37,335 bases of DNA from Paracoccaceae bacterium (GTDB taxonomy: Bacteria > Pseudomonadota > Alphaproteobacteria > Rhodobacterales > Rhodobacteraceae): assembly GCA_020832445.1 (NCBI GenBank), contig JAFIEO010000055.1, positions 1 through 37,335 on the forward strand, read 5' to 3'. Below the pieces are notes generated by a model, which made no database searches, had not been told where the DNA came from, and saw only the letters and a list, made by a program, of their open reading frames with translations. This document shows positions 16,937-24,629 of the stretch, piece after piece. Every line of letters starts with the position of its first letter. Positions within the stretch are counted from its first letter, which is position 1. A program made the position numbers and the translations under genes.

Positions 16937-17989
16937 ATGAGCGACGCAGACATTGCCTATAAAAAGGCCCAAATAGAAATCGGGCGACTCAAGGAGGCGG
17001 GCAAGGGGATATTGCGGTTGGAAGGCGAAGCGTTCCGCGCCCTCGACCGCCTTCCGCCGGAACTAGCAGAGCTGACAGGTCTGCGGGTTATAAGGTTGTG
17101 TGGTACACAGGTCAGCGACCTCGAGCCACTGCAAGGCCTGACAGGTCTGCTTAAGCTTCATTTCGATCACACGCAGGTCAGCAGCCTCGCGTCGCTGCAA
17201 GGCCTGACAAGCCTGCAGACGCTCGTCGCCAGCAACACACAGGTCAGCGACCTGCGCCCTATTGCGCAATTGGAGAGCCTTGCAGCAACCTCGGACATTA
17301 TGGGCCTTAGCTTCCACAGTACCCCAGCCACCCAGCGTGATGCCCATCTGGCAGCAATGGCGGAAATTGAGGGCCCGCGAGGGCGCGCTCGCCAAACATT
17401 AGACTATCTGCGCAGCCTGCCGCCTTGGCCCGCCCCTTACACTCCCGACGACAGTTCGCCACAACCGATTGGTGGCGAGCCTGAAACGACGAAAGTCAAA
17501 GCCGCTAAGGCACATATCGAGAATTTACTGAATAATCCGATGCTCACCCGTCTAAGCGCGCAGCAATTTGCAGGCCAGATCAGGACGGCCTTGCATGGCA
17601 TAAATGATCTGCCTGAAGCCCTGTTAACCATGTTGGAATTTGCGGATGCGCTGGAGATGATCGCGCCTGCCACCGAGCGAGTCACTGCCCCACTCGGCCG
17701 CGCAAAGCTTGAATTGCGCATTGCGCATCTAGAAGCAACACTAGAGCGCCTTCATGAGCAATTGGAGGACAAAACCAAAGCCCTAGAAGCGGCCAAGGTA
17801 TTGGCAGGCAATGGCGCGTTTGGGCGAAACTTCACAGAAGAGGCCGGAAAGCAAACCGCGAAACTAGTGTTTTTGATTCCCAAGGCTGTTATGTGGGTAG
17901 GTATTTACCACGCAGCCACACATTTACTAGGAGCGGGCAATCCGGTGCTTCAAGCGTTTTCGTCTTTTATGAGTAACGGCGCTAAATAA
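16937..17989 (+). CDS. leucine-rich repeat protein with coiled coil and C-terminal hydrophobic segment
   Basis: A 350-residue protein of unknown function. Residues about 38-112 carry short bacterial leucine-rich repeats of 22 residues with the pattern TQVSDLxPLxGLTxLxxL; the DNA repeats with a 66-bp period (ACACAGGTCAGC-type units start at 17105, 17171 and 17237). Residues about 195-250 are helical. About 255-290 looks like a coiled coil (LELRIAHLEATLERLHEQLE). About 308-335 is hydrophobic (LVFLIPKAVMWVGIYHAATH) and could be a membrane anchor or pore-like helix. There is no signal peptide. Base composition is lower in GC than the neighbours, and the gene stands alone between two copies of the structured repeat, suggesting recent acquisition. 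LRRs usually bind proteins; the partner is unknown. Confidence 0.8.
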   Translation: MSDADIAYKKAQIEIGRLKEAGKGILRLEGEAFRALDRLPPELAELTGLRVIRLCGTQVSDLEPLQGLTGLLKLHFDHTQVSSLASLQGLTSLQTLVASNTQVSDLRPIAQLESLAATSDIMGLSFHSTPATQRDAHLAAMAEIEGPRGRARQTLDYLRSLPPWPAPYTPDDSSPQPIGGEPETTKVKAAKAHIENLLNNPMLTRLSAQQFAGQIRTALHGINDLPEALLTMLEFADALEMIAPATERVTAPLGRAKLELRIAHLEATLERLHEQLEDKTKALEAAKVLAGNGAFGRNFTEEAGKQTAKLVFLIPKAVMWVGIYHAATHLLGAGNPVLQAFSSFMSNGAK

Positions 17990-18001
17990 GCGAACGTCCG
18001 C

Positions 18002-18078
18002 ACAGTCCCGCGCTGCCGCCATCCGGCCTGTATCCTCTCATGCAGCGCTGTCGAGAGGGCGCGGGAAGTGTGGACTGT
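18002..18078 (+). promoter_or_regulatory. long inverted repeat downstream of the LRR gene
   Basis: ACAGTC plus CCGCGC (18002-18013) can pair with GCGCGG (18059-18064) and GACTGT (18073-18078), giving a two-part stem with an asymmetric internal loop, 13 bases after the LRR stop codon. No T run follows. It could act as a 3' barrier between the convergent LRR and phosphoesterase genes. With repeat copy B it accounts for the gap 17990-18372, in which I see no gene. Confidence 0.4.
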
Positions 18079-18114
18079 CCTCTTGCGGCTCTCAGGGCGG
18101 TGCGGGCGTTTGTT

Positions 18115-18289
18115 AAAGCCCGCGCCAGCGGTGGGTCGGGGTCTGCCGATCCGGCGTTTGAGGCGCGCAGTTTATGCGAGCTGCATATTCCCAAGATCAT
18201 AGGCTTGGCATGACATCAGCCAAACCGGCAGGCCGCGGGAAGGCCCGCCGATGGCGCGGCGGGCTGCGCCCTTTGCCCCGCGCCTTGGG
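18115..18289 (+). repeat. structured intergenic repeat, copy B
   Basis: Same family as copies A, C and D, in the convergent space between the LRR gene and the phosphoesterase gene. It begins AAAGCCCGCGCC and ends CGCGCCTTGGG. The outer arms pair with two G.U wobbles on the plus strand, the inner stem is TGCCGAT with ATCGGCA-like ACCGGCA, and the internal hairpins are a weak GCG...CGC, TATGC...GCATA, and TTGGC with GCCAA (18205-18223, 9-nt loop). A 3' alternative stem GGCGCGG/CCGCGCC overlaps the outer arm. Confidence 0.85.
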
Positions 18290-18372
18290 GTTTTCCCGAT
18301 GTCTGCAAAAGGGCAACTTAACCAGCCTTGCGATTTATGACCGCGCCCCTGCGCGACATGCGTCCGCCCCAA

Positions 18373-19227
18373 TCAGCCCGAAACCCCTGCCACGCCCGAC
18401 AGGTCCAGCGCGGATGGTCCCGCCTGCGGCAGCCGCCCGCCGATGCGCACCATTTCAATGCGGGTGGCCTGCCCTGTGCGGTCATCGGTTTCAATATAGG
18501 TGCCCGACACAGTGACCGCCCCTTGCGCGGGTTCGAACCTTGCGCGCGGCATGCCGGTGATAAAGCGGCGCATGGGTTCGTCTTTTTGCATGCCGATCAC
18601 GGAATCATAATCGCCGCACATGCCCGCATCGGACTGAAACGCCGTGCCGCCTGCCAGAATCTGGGCATCGGCTGTGGGGATATGGGTGTGCGTGCCCACC
18701 ACAAGGCTGGCGCGCCCGTCGCACCACAGCCCCATGGCGGCCTTCTCGGATGTGGCTTCGCAATGAATATCCACAATCGCGGCCTGCACCATGCCGCCAC
18801 GCGGATGGGCGCGCAGCACCGGATCAATCGCGGAAAACGGGTCGCTATAGGGCTGTTTCATGAACACCTGCCCCAGCGCCTGCGCCACCAGAACACGCCG
18901 CCCGCCCGCTGCATCAAACACCCGCGCGCCCGCACCGGGGGCACCGGATTTGGCAATATTCAGCGGCCTGATGATGCGTGCTTCCTGCGCGCAGAATTCG
19001 CGCATGGTTTTCTGGTCGAACGCATGATCGCCCAATGTGATGACATCAGCGCCCGCCTCCAGCAGCGCTTTCGCGTGTTCAGGCGTCAGCCCCATGCCGC
19101 CTGTGGCGTTTTCGCCATTCACAACCGTGAAATCCAGCCGCCAGTCGCGGCGCATAACCGGCAAAAGCGCGGCTACCGCTGCGCGCCCTGCCCGTCCCAT
19201 AACATCGCCCAGAAACAATATTCGCAT
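18373..19227 (-). CDS. YmdB-family metallophosphoesterase (TIGR00282 type)
   Basis: A 284-residue cytoplasmic metallophosphoesterase. Metal-site motifs appear in order: GDVMGRAGR (7-15), VNGENATGG (about 37-45), LGDHAFD (about 65-71), DIHCEATSEK (about 150-160) and GTHTHIPTAD (about 178-187), followed by GMCGDYDSVIG, the family signature. Members such as Bacillus YmdB hydrolyse cyclic nucleotides in vitro and affect global gene expression; the substrate in this lineage is not known to me. The start ATG at 19227 is the only one giving the Rossmann-like MRILFLGDV beginning. It stands alone on the minus strand, convergent with the LRR gene. Confidence 0.9.
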   Translation of the reverse strand: MRILFLGDVMGRAGRAAVAALLPVMRRDWRLDFTVVNGENATGGMGLTPEHAKALLEAGADVITLGDHAFDQKTMREFCAQEARIIRPLNIAKSGAPGAGARVFDAAGGRRVLVAQALGQVFMKQPYSDPFSAIDPVLRAHPRGGMVQAAIVDIHCEATSEKAAMGLWCDGRASLVVGTHTHIPTADAQILAGGTAFQSDAGMCGDYDSVIGMQKDEPMRRFITGMPRARFEPAQGAVTVSGTYIETDDRTGQATRIEMVRIGGRLPQAGPSALDLSGVAGVSG

Positions 19228-19284
19228 GCGCGCATCTCATAGGGCTGTGCGCCCATCAGGGCAAGGCGAAACCGCATGCATGCG

Positions 19285-19755
19285 TCAGCGCGCGGACACC
19301 TGCAAGCGCACCAGTTGGGTCAGCGGCACGCCAAGCGCGCGAAACCCGTCCAGCGACAACTGGCTGCCCGCACCCGCAGGCGCACCTGACGGGCGCAATT
19401 CGACCAGTGCTGTGGTTCCGTCCGGTGCCTGAATGCGCCCCGGCATCACTTGCGTGACCAGCCCCGTGCGCAGCCATAATCCTGTTTCCGTGGGCGCACC
19501 AAGTCCGGCCAATGTGTCGCCAAGCGCCTGTCCGGGTACCGCAGCCGCAACGGCCGTGGGCGCTGTGGCATCACCATCCGGTTCATCATCAGGGCGGGTC
19601 ACAGGGCGCACGGTCTGCCCATCAGCGGCCTGCGCCACGGCGCGCGCTTCGCCCCGGTCAGCGGCAGAGCGGCCGAACGGGCCGGGAAACTGCGCGCAGG
19701 CCGACACCACCAGCACAGGCAGCAAAAAGATTACAGGATGCGGCATATATTTCAT
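19285..19755 (-). CDS. small putative lipoprotein, function unknown
   Basis: A 156-residue protein starting MKYMPHPVIFLLPVLVVSAC. The hydrophobic signal and lipobox (VVSAC, cysteine at residue 20) predict export and lipid attachment. After a low-complexity acidic/alanine linker (about 30-75), a folded C-terminal part contains GAPTETGLWLRTGLVT (about 86-101) and SLDGFRALGVPLTQLVRLQV. Similar short proteins occur in related bacteria, but I do not know a function. The frame extends 12 codons upstream to 19791, but the signal peptide fits best from 19755. A candidate promoter (GAACAA/AGTCTA on the plus strand, 19763-19791, read on minus as TTGTTC-17-TAGACT) would start transcription almost at this ATG, giving little or no leader. 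Confidence 0.72.
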   Translation of the reverse strand: MKYMPHPVIFLLPVLVVSACAQFPGPFGRSAADRGEARAVAQAADGQTVRPVTRPDDEPDGDATAPTAVAAAVPGQALGDTLAGLGAPTETGLWLRTGLVTQVMPGRIQAPDGTTALVELRPSGAPAGAGSQLSLDGFRALGVPLTQLVRLQVSAR

Positions 19756-19838
19756 AATATTCAGTCTAATGTGAATGATGAGAGAGAACAATCATCTTCG
19801 CGCTTGCCGCACGCATCAGTGATGGTTACCTTCACTTC

Positions 19839-20843
19839 ATGACAGCACCCCTTATTGACCCGTTTGCCCGTCCGATTTCATACCTGCGTGTCTCGGTCAC
19901 GGACCGTTGTGATTTCCGCTGTGTCTATTGCATGGCTGAAAACATGACCTTCCTGCCCAAGAAGGAACTTCTGACGCTGGAGGAACTGGACCGCATGTGT
20001 TCGACCTTCATCCGGCTTGGGGTCGAGAAACTGCGCATTACCGGCGGCGAGCCGCTGGTGCGCAAGGGAATCATGACATTCTTCCAGTCCATGACGCGCC
20101 ATCTGGATGCAGGCACCCTGCGCGAGCTGACGCTGACCACCAATGGCAGCCAGTTGCGCCGCTATGCGCAGGATCTGGCCGATTGCGGGGTGCGGCGGGT
20201 GAATATTTCGCTCGATACGCTGGATGACCAGAAATTCGCCGATATCACCCGCTGGGGCCGTCTGCCGCAGGTGCTGGACGGTATTGACGCAGCCCAGAAT
20301 GCGGGACTGCGCGTCAAGATCAACGCGGTCGCGCTGAAGGGGTTTAACGAGGATGAATTGTTCAGAATGGTCGAGTGGTGCGGCAGCCGCGACATGGACC
20401 TGACCTATATCGAGGTTATGCCAATGGGCGATCTGGGCAATGAGGACCGGCTGGACCAATACTGGCCCCTGTCGGACCTGCGCGCGCGGCTGGCCGAACG
20501 CTTTACCCTGACCGATCTGGCCGAACGATCGGGTGGGCCAGCGCGCTATGTGCGGCTGGAAGAGACGGGCCAGAAAATCGGCTTCATCACGCCGCTGACG
20601 CATAATTTCTGCGAAAGCTGCAACCGCGTGCGGCTGACCTGCACGGGCGAGTTGTATATGTGCCTTGGTCAGGAAGATATGGCCGATCTGCGCGCGCCCC
20701 TGCGCGCCAGCGACGATGATGCGCTGCTGGAACAGGCCATCCGCAATGCCATTGCGCATAAGCCCAAAGGCCATGATTTCGACTATTCCCGCCAGAAGGT
20801 CGACGGACAGATGACCCGCCACATGAGCCATACAGGCGGGTAG
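19839..20843 (+). CDS. moaA: GTP 3',8-cyclase, molybdenum cofactor biosynthesis
   Basis: A 334-residue radical SAM enzyme that converts GTP to 3',8-cyclo-GTP in the first step of molybdopterin synthesis. The N-terminal [4Fe-4S] site is C24-x3-C28-x2-C31 in CDFRCVYC, followed by the SAM-binding [10 protein letters not shown]. The second C-terminal cluster is C258-x2-C261-x13-C275 in [11 protein letters not shown]. The chain ends in the conserved double glycine (SHTGG) that reaches into the active site. All key residues are present and length is normal. It is divergent from the lipoprotein gene, and repeat copy C follows its stop codon by 34 bases. No other moa gene is in the window. Confidence 0.97.
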   Translation: MTAPLIDPFARPISYLRVSVTDRCDFRCVYCMAENMTFLPKKELLTLEELDRMCSTFIRLGVEKLRITGGEPLVRKGIMTFFQSMTRHLDAGTLRELTLTTNGSQLRRYAQDLADCGVRRVNISLDTLDDQKFADITRWGRLPQVLDGIDAAQNAGLRVKINAVALKGFNEDELFRMVEWCGSRDMDLTYIEVMPMGDLGNEDRLDQYWPLSDLRARLAERFTLTDLAERSGGPARYVRLEETGQKIGFITPLTHNFCESCNRVRLTCTGELYMCLGQEDMADLRAPLRASDDDALLEQAIRNAIAHKPKGHDFDYSRQKVDGQMTRHMSHTGG

Positions 20844-20877
20844 CGGGTCGAGTCTGGCCAGAAGGTCGCGTTGAGTG

Positions 20878-21053
20878 CCCAAGGCGCGGAGCAAAGGCCG
20901 CAGGTGGCCCGCGCCATCGGCGGGCCGTCCCGCGGCCTGCCGATTTGGCTGTTGGTGCTCCAAGCCTTTGAAGTAAGTATATGCCGCCTGCATAAAGTGA
21001 ACTTCACTCGCGGCGGATCGGCAGACCCCGGCCCGACCGATGGCGCGGGCTTT
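20878..21053 (-). repeat. structured intergenic repeat, copy C
   Basis: Same family, here between moaA and eda. Outer arms GCGCCATCGGCGGGCC and GGCCCGACCGATGGCGC pair with a single bulged base, and TGCCGAT pairs with ATCGGCA. Internal hairpins are AGTGA-ACT-TCACT (20996-21008), TATGC...GCATA, and TTGG/CCAA (20945-20963, 9-nt loop). The right flank (tttgtccatgccccaaca) also matches the flank of copy D in inverse orientation. The rest of the gap 20844-21213 shows no gene. Confidence 0.85.
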
Positions 21054-21213
21054 GTCCATGCCCCAACACCCCCTTCAGCCCCAATCCCCCCCGCCAAACG
21101 GCCTGTTTCCCCCCGATCCGGTTGTCCCGCACCACCCCAGCCTTGCGCGGGCGCGTGCTTCGCGCTATTGCCGTTAGCGCAATCACCCCCTTTCGCCGCC
21201 GCAGGAGCGACCA

Positions 21214-21855
21214 ATGACCCCCACCGAACAAAGCGAACGCGCCCTGAAACTGTGCCAGCTGGCCCCTGTCATTCCGGTTCTGGTCATTCATGATCTGGCC
21301 CATGCACGCCCCTTGGCCGAAGCACTGGTCGCGGGCGGCCTGCCGGTTCTGGAAGTGACGCTGCGCACGGATTGCGCGCTGGACGCCATCGCACAAATGG
21401 CACAGGTCGAAGGGGCCGTTTTGGGCGCGGGCACAGTTCTGACGCCAGCGCAGATGGAAGCGGCGCGCAATGCAGGCGCAATTTTTGCGGTATCACCGGG
21501 GTCAACACCGGCGCTGCTGGACGCGGCGCGCGTGAACGACATGGCGCTGCTGCCCGGTGCGCAAACCTGCTCGGAAGTGATGGCGCTGCTAGAGCAGGGC
21601 TACAGCGTGCAGAAATTCTTTCCCGCCGAATCCGTGGGCGGGGCGGGCGCGCTGAAATCCATTGGCGGGCCATTGCCACAGGTCACCTTCTGCCCCACAG
21701 GCAGCATTACACCCGCGCTTGCGCCCGATTACCTGAAACTGCCGAATGTCGCCTGCGTGGGCGGCAGCTGGGTTGCGCCCAAGGCCATGATGGACGCGGG
21801 CGACTGGGCGGGCATCACAGCACTTGCGCGCACAGCCGCCACCCTGCCCCGCTAG
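21214..21855 (+). CDS. eda: 2-dehydro-3-deoxy-phosphogluconate (KDPG) aldolase
   Basis: A 213-residue class-I aldolase of the Entner-Doudoroff pathway, splitting KDPG to pyruvate and glyceraldehyde 3-phosphate. The catalytic glutamate is E47 in LEVTLRT, and the Schiff-base lysine is K134 in VQKFFPAES. The phosphate-binding and glycine motifs GAGTVL (71-76), SPGSTP (94-99) and CVGGSWVAP near the C-terminus are intact. GGAG in 'cgcaggagcgacc' precedes the ATG. It could also act on related keto-deoxy acids. No edd is present nearby. It is separated from moaA by repeat copy C, so it is probably transcribed on its own. Confidence 0.95.
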   Translation: MTPTEQSERALKLCQLAPVIPVLVIHDLAHARPLAEALVAGGLPVLEVTLRTDCALDAIAQMAQVEGAVLGAGTVLTPAQMEAARNAGAIFAVSPGSTPALLDAARVNDMALLPGAQTCSEVMALLEQGYSVQKFFPAESVGGAGALKSIGGPLPQVTFCPTGSITPALAPDYLKLPNVACVGGSWVAPKAMMDAGDWAGITALARTAATLPR

Positions 21856-21873
21856 ATTTGCGACAGCGCAACA

Positions 21874-21895
21874 CCGCGCCGGAACGCTGGCGCGG
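21874..21895 (+). terminator. hairpin downstream of eda, possible terminator
   Basis: CCGCGCC (21874-21880) and GGCGCGG (21889-21895) form a perfect 7-bp GC stem with an 8-nt loop, 18 bases after the eda stop. No T run follows, so termination would be Rho-assisted if it occurs. Confidence 0.4.
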
Positions 21896-22042
21896 CCACC
21901 GGTGTCGTATTGGCAACACCCTGTCGCCCAAATGCACCGGCGCGTGCCTGCCTGCCCATGTGCAGGCTGGACGCGACACGCTATAGCTGCGTATCACTGG
22001 GTTGAGGCAGGCCAAAAACAGGCAACCACAACAGGTTGCATA

Positions 22043-22762
22043 ATGAACTTTTTATCCCGACGCGGGTTTATCACCACAGGCGCAGCTGCGTCAGCATTTG
22101 CATTGGGTGCATGCGAGACCACCACCGCTACCGCCCCTGCGGCCAGCCCGCGCATGACCGATGACGGCCGCGTCATTGCCACCACGCGCGCCGAACCCAT
22201 GTCTGCGGTTGCCGAACGCTACGGGATTGCGCCCATCAGCTATGAAGCGCGCCCAGACGGTGCCCATATGCTGCGCGCCACCGGCATGAGCATTATTCCC
22301 GCCGAGTTTCACCGCGATGTGGTGCCCTACCCCACCCGCTACGCCCCCGGCACAATTGTAATCGACAACCCCGAACGCAAGCTGTTTCTAGTGCTGCCCG
22401 ACGGGCATGCGCTGCGCTATGGCATTGCGGTCGGGCGCGAAGGGTTCACATGGCGCGGGACGGGCACGATATACCGGCGCGCGCATTGGCCGACATGGAC
22501 GCCCACTGCAAACATGATCCGGCGTGACCCGGACCTGCGGCGCTTTGCGGGTGGTATGCCGGGCGGGCCGCAAAACCCGCTGGGGGCGCGCGCGCTGTAT
22601 CTGATGAGTGGGGGACAGGATCGGGGTTACCGCATTCACGGCACACCGGAATGGTGGCTGATCGGGCAATATGTGTCATCGGGCTGTATTCGCATGGTCA
22701 ATCATGACGCGATCGACCTGTATAACCGCGTGCCCAACGGAACCCGCGTTGTGACGATCTGA
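22043..22762 (+). CDS. L,D-transpeptidase (YkuD family), lipoprotein
   Basis: A 239-residue L,D-transpeptidase that cross-links peptidoglycan stems or attaches proteins to them in the periplasm. The N-terminus has a twin-arginine-like start (SRRGFITTGAAASAFALGAC) with a lipobox cysteine at residue 24, so a Tat- or Sec-exported lipoprotein is likely. The catalytic YkuD domain covers about 110-239. Its histidine is H199 in YRIHGTPEWW and its cysteine C215 in SSGCIRM, the usual spacing. The frame is open upstream to 21824, but the first 73 codons lack coding character and the signal peptide defines the ATG at 22043. A short terminator hairpin follows at once. Confidence 0.93.
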   Translation: MNFLSRRGFITTGAAASAFALGACETTTATAPAASPRMTDDGRVIATTRAEPMSAVAERYGIAPISYEARPDGAHMLRATGMSIIPAEFHRDVVPYPTRYAPGTIVIDNPERKLFLVLPDGHALRYGIAVGREGFTWRGTGTIYRRAHWPTWTPTANMIRRDPDLRRFAGGMPGGPQNPLGARALYLMSGGQDRGYRIHGTPEWWLIGQYVSSGCIRMVNHDAIDLYNRVPNGTRVVTI

Positions 22763-22779
22763 AGCCGGGTGCGGCTTTT
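22762..22779 (+). terminator. short intrinsic terminator of the L,D-transpeptidase gene
   Basis: AAGCCG (22762-22767), loop GGTG, CGGCTT (22772-22777), then TT and a G: a 6-bp stem overlapping the last base of the stop codon with a short T run. It sits in the 26-bp space between convergent genes. The stem is short, so termination may be partial. Confidence 0.5.
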
Positions 22780-22788
22780 GCCCAACGG

Positions 22789-23208
22789 TCAGAATATGCC
22801 GTTCTCGCGCTGCACCGCGCGAATATAATCAATGATGCGGGCGATCTGCCCCTCGGTCAGGTCGGGTTGGCGCGGCATGTTGCCATAGTCCCAATGATGG
22901 GCCTGCACCCCCAGTTGCACAGCTGCGTAAAACGCCCCGTCCGGGTGGTGCGATGTCTCGTAGATGATATGCACCAGCGGCGGGCCAATACCTTCGGCGC
23001 CCGCGCCATGATCCCCGTGGCAGGTGGCACAGTTCTGCGCGAAAAGCGTGGCACCTGCGGCCTGCGTGTCGGTAAATTCGGCAGGCAACACCACATCGAC
23101 CATGGCCGCCGCTGTGACGGGCACGTCAGCGCGCGGCCATGCCCAGACGGCCAGCAGCGCCACCACACCCACAATTGCGGCAATCACCCCTACGCGCTGA
23201 GCGGCCAT
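22789..23208 (-). CDS. membrane-anchored mono-heme cytochrome c
   Basis: A 139-residue class-I cytochrome c. Residues about 5-24 form one membrane anchor or uncleaved signal. The heme motif CATCH is at 60-64, and the likely axial methionine is M111 in DYGNMPRQP, the normal spacing. It would carry electrons at the periplasmic face; the partner is unknown and no oxidase or dehydrogenase gene is adjacent. The ATG at 23208 lies inside the end of the upstream amidotransferase gene (19-bp overlap), suggesting co-transcription. Longer starts in the same frame (to 23307) would add a basic arginine-rich stretch and are rejected. Confidence 0.88.
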   Translation of the reverse strand: MAAQRVGVIAAIVGVVALLAVWAWPRADVPVTAAAMVDVVLPAEFTDTQAAGATLFAQNCATCHGDHGAGAEGIGPPLVHIIYETSHHPDGAFYAAVQLGVQAHHWDYGNMPRQPDLTEGQIARIIDYIRAVQRENGIF

Positions 23209-23963
23209 GCCCTGCGCCCGTCTGCCCATGCGCGCACCGCGTCGCCAAACGCCTCGAACAGGGGGCGCGACACGGGGTCCGCACCTGCCTGCCATTCGGG
23301 GTGCCATTGCACCGACAGCGTGAACCCTGCCGCCCCCTCGATATAGATTGCCTCTGGCGTGCCATCAGGGGCTTGGCCATCAATCACGACGCGTTGGCCC
23401 GCCGTCTTGATGCCCTGCCCGTGCAGGGTGTTTGTCATCACTTCCGGCGCGCCCATCAGCCGGTGAAACACGCCGCCTTCGCAAAAGCGGACCTTGTGGC
23501 GCAGGGCAAATTTTTCCTCCAGCGTGCCATCAGGGGGCATGCGGTGGTTCATCCGCCCCGGCAAATCACGGATTTCGGGGTATAGCGTGCCGCCCATCGC
23601 CACATTCACTTCCTGAAAGCCGCGACAGACCCCCAGAAACGGCTGGCCACGTTCCACACAGGCGCGCACCAGTGGCAAGGCAATCGCATCACGCGCACGG
23701 TCGAAATCGCCATGGGCGGGGGTCGGATGCTCGCCATATTCTTCGGGGTGGACATTGGGCCGGCCGCCGGTCAGCAAGAACCCGTCGCACACATCCAGCA
23801 ATTCCGCCACAGACACAAAGCGCGGGTCAGACGGCACCAGAAGCGGCAGGCAACCCGACACTTCGGCCACCGCTTCGGAATTCATGGTCCCGCCAGCATG
23901 GGCGGGGTATTGATCATTGATCAGAAAAGCATTGCCAATGATCCCGACGACTGGTCTGCGCAT
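23190..23963 (-). CDS. class-I glutamine amidotransferase-like hydrolase (peptidase C26, gamma-Glu-GABA hydrolase type)
   Basis: A 257-residue cytosolic hydrolase of the PuuD / peptidase C26 family. The nucleophile elbow FLGVCRGFQEVN gives the cysteine at residue 113, and H221 with E223 in VQWHPEWQ completes the triad. The oxyanion region LLTGGRPNVHPEEYG (about 63-77) is typical of gamma-glutamyl hydrolases rather than of synthetase-linked amidotransferases. Possible substrates are gamma-glutamyl-GABA or other gamma-glutamyl amides. No other putrescine pathway gene is nearby, so the substrate is open. The ATG at 23963 begins MRRPVVGIIG, the standard start; the upstream extension is rejected. 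Confidence 0.9.
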   Translation of the reverse strand: MRRPVVGIIGNAFLINDQYPAHAGGTMNSEAVAEVSGCLPLLVPSDPRFVSVAELLDVCDGFLLTGGRPNVHPEEYGEHPTPAHGDFDRARDAIALPLVRACVERGQPFLGVCRGFQEVNVAMGGTLYPEIRDLPGRMNHRMPPDGTLEEKFALRHKVRFCEGGVFHRLMGAPEVMTNTLHGQGIKTAGQRVVIDGQAPDGTPEAIYIEGAAGFTLSVQWHPEWQAGADPVSRPLFEAFGDAVRAWADGRRAWPLSA

Positions 23964-24058
23964 CGCGTATCCTGTTGCAGTGATGACCCAGTGTAGCAAA
24001 CCCCGACAAAAGGTCGAGGGGGCAGGCCATAAAACACCCACAACCGCCAAAGATTTGA

Positions 24059-24607
24059 TCAATCGGGCCGCGGCCACGCGCCGCGATGCACTTCAAAGAT
24101 ATAAACCTGCTCCGCGTGGCAACGTTGGGCAGAACATGTGCCGGTATAGCTTCCGGTCTGCACAAACCCCAAGCGGTGCAGCAACGCCATAGATGCGGGG
24201 TTGTCGTGATAGACATCCGCGCGCAGGCCGGGCAGTGTGAAACGCGCGAATATCAGATCAATAAACCCCGACAGACAGGGCCGCATGATGCCTTGCCCCT
24301 GATACTCAGGATCAAGGAAATAGGCGATCTCGCTGGTCTTGCCCTGTGCAAAGCCCACAGTGCCTGCCAGCACGCCATTGCCCGTGTCAATCGCCAGCCG
24401 GAAAGGCGGGGTGTTGCGCGGGGCCAGTTCTGCGACCAGCGCCTGCGCCGCTTCCAGCCGCCAGTCCGCCGGAAAGGAAAACAGCATCCGCCCGACCTGC
24501 GGGCGCGTGACAATCGCGCGCCACGCGCCCGCGTCCTGCGGCTGCAAGCGGCGCAGATGCAGGCCCGGAAGGGCGGGATGCTGTATGGGTATTGGCAGCG
24601 GCAGCAT
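24059..24607 (-). CDS. GNAT-family N-acetyltransferase (RimJ/RimL-like), first of two
   Basis: A 182-residue GNAT acetyltransferase. The acetyl-CoA binding motif A is visible as FLDPEYQGQGIMRPCLSGFI (about 97-116, Q/R-x-x-G-x-G type), followed by VYHDNPASMALLHRLGFVQT, the usual motif B that ends the fold. N-terminal LHLRRLQPQDAGAWRAIV is also typical of the RimJ/L branch. Substrate is unknown; N-termini of proteins, amines and antibiotics are all possible. It lies 22 bases after a second GNAT gene on the same strand. Two GNAT genes after rpmA is an arrangement I associate with Rhodobacteraceae, where obgE often follows; obgE is not here. Confidence 0.88.
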   Translation of the reverse strand: MLPLPIPIQHPALPGLHLRRLQPQDAGAWRAIVTRPQVGRMLFSFPADWRLEAAQALVAELAPRNTPPFRLAIDTGNGVLAGTVGFAQGKTSEIAYFLDPEYQGQGIMRPCLSGFIDLIFARFTLPGLRADVYHDNPASMALLHRLGFVQTGSYTGTCSAQRCHAEQVYIFEVHRGAWPRPD

Positions 24608-24629
24608 GTGTCACCCGCCCCCCCCGTGA

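Noticed and set aside
17105-17248. CRISPR-like regular repeat
   Set aside because: The 66-bp periodicity is in frame and encodes leucine-rich repeats; there are no unique spacers of constant length and no cas genes.
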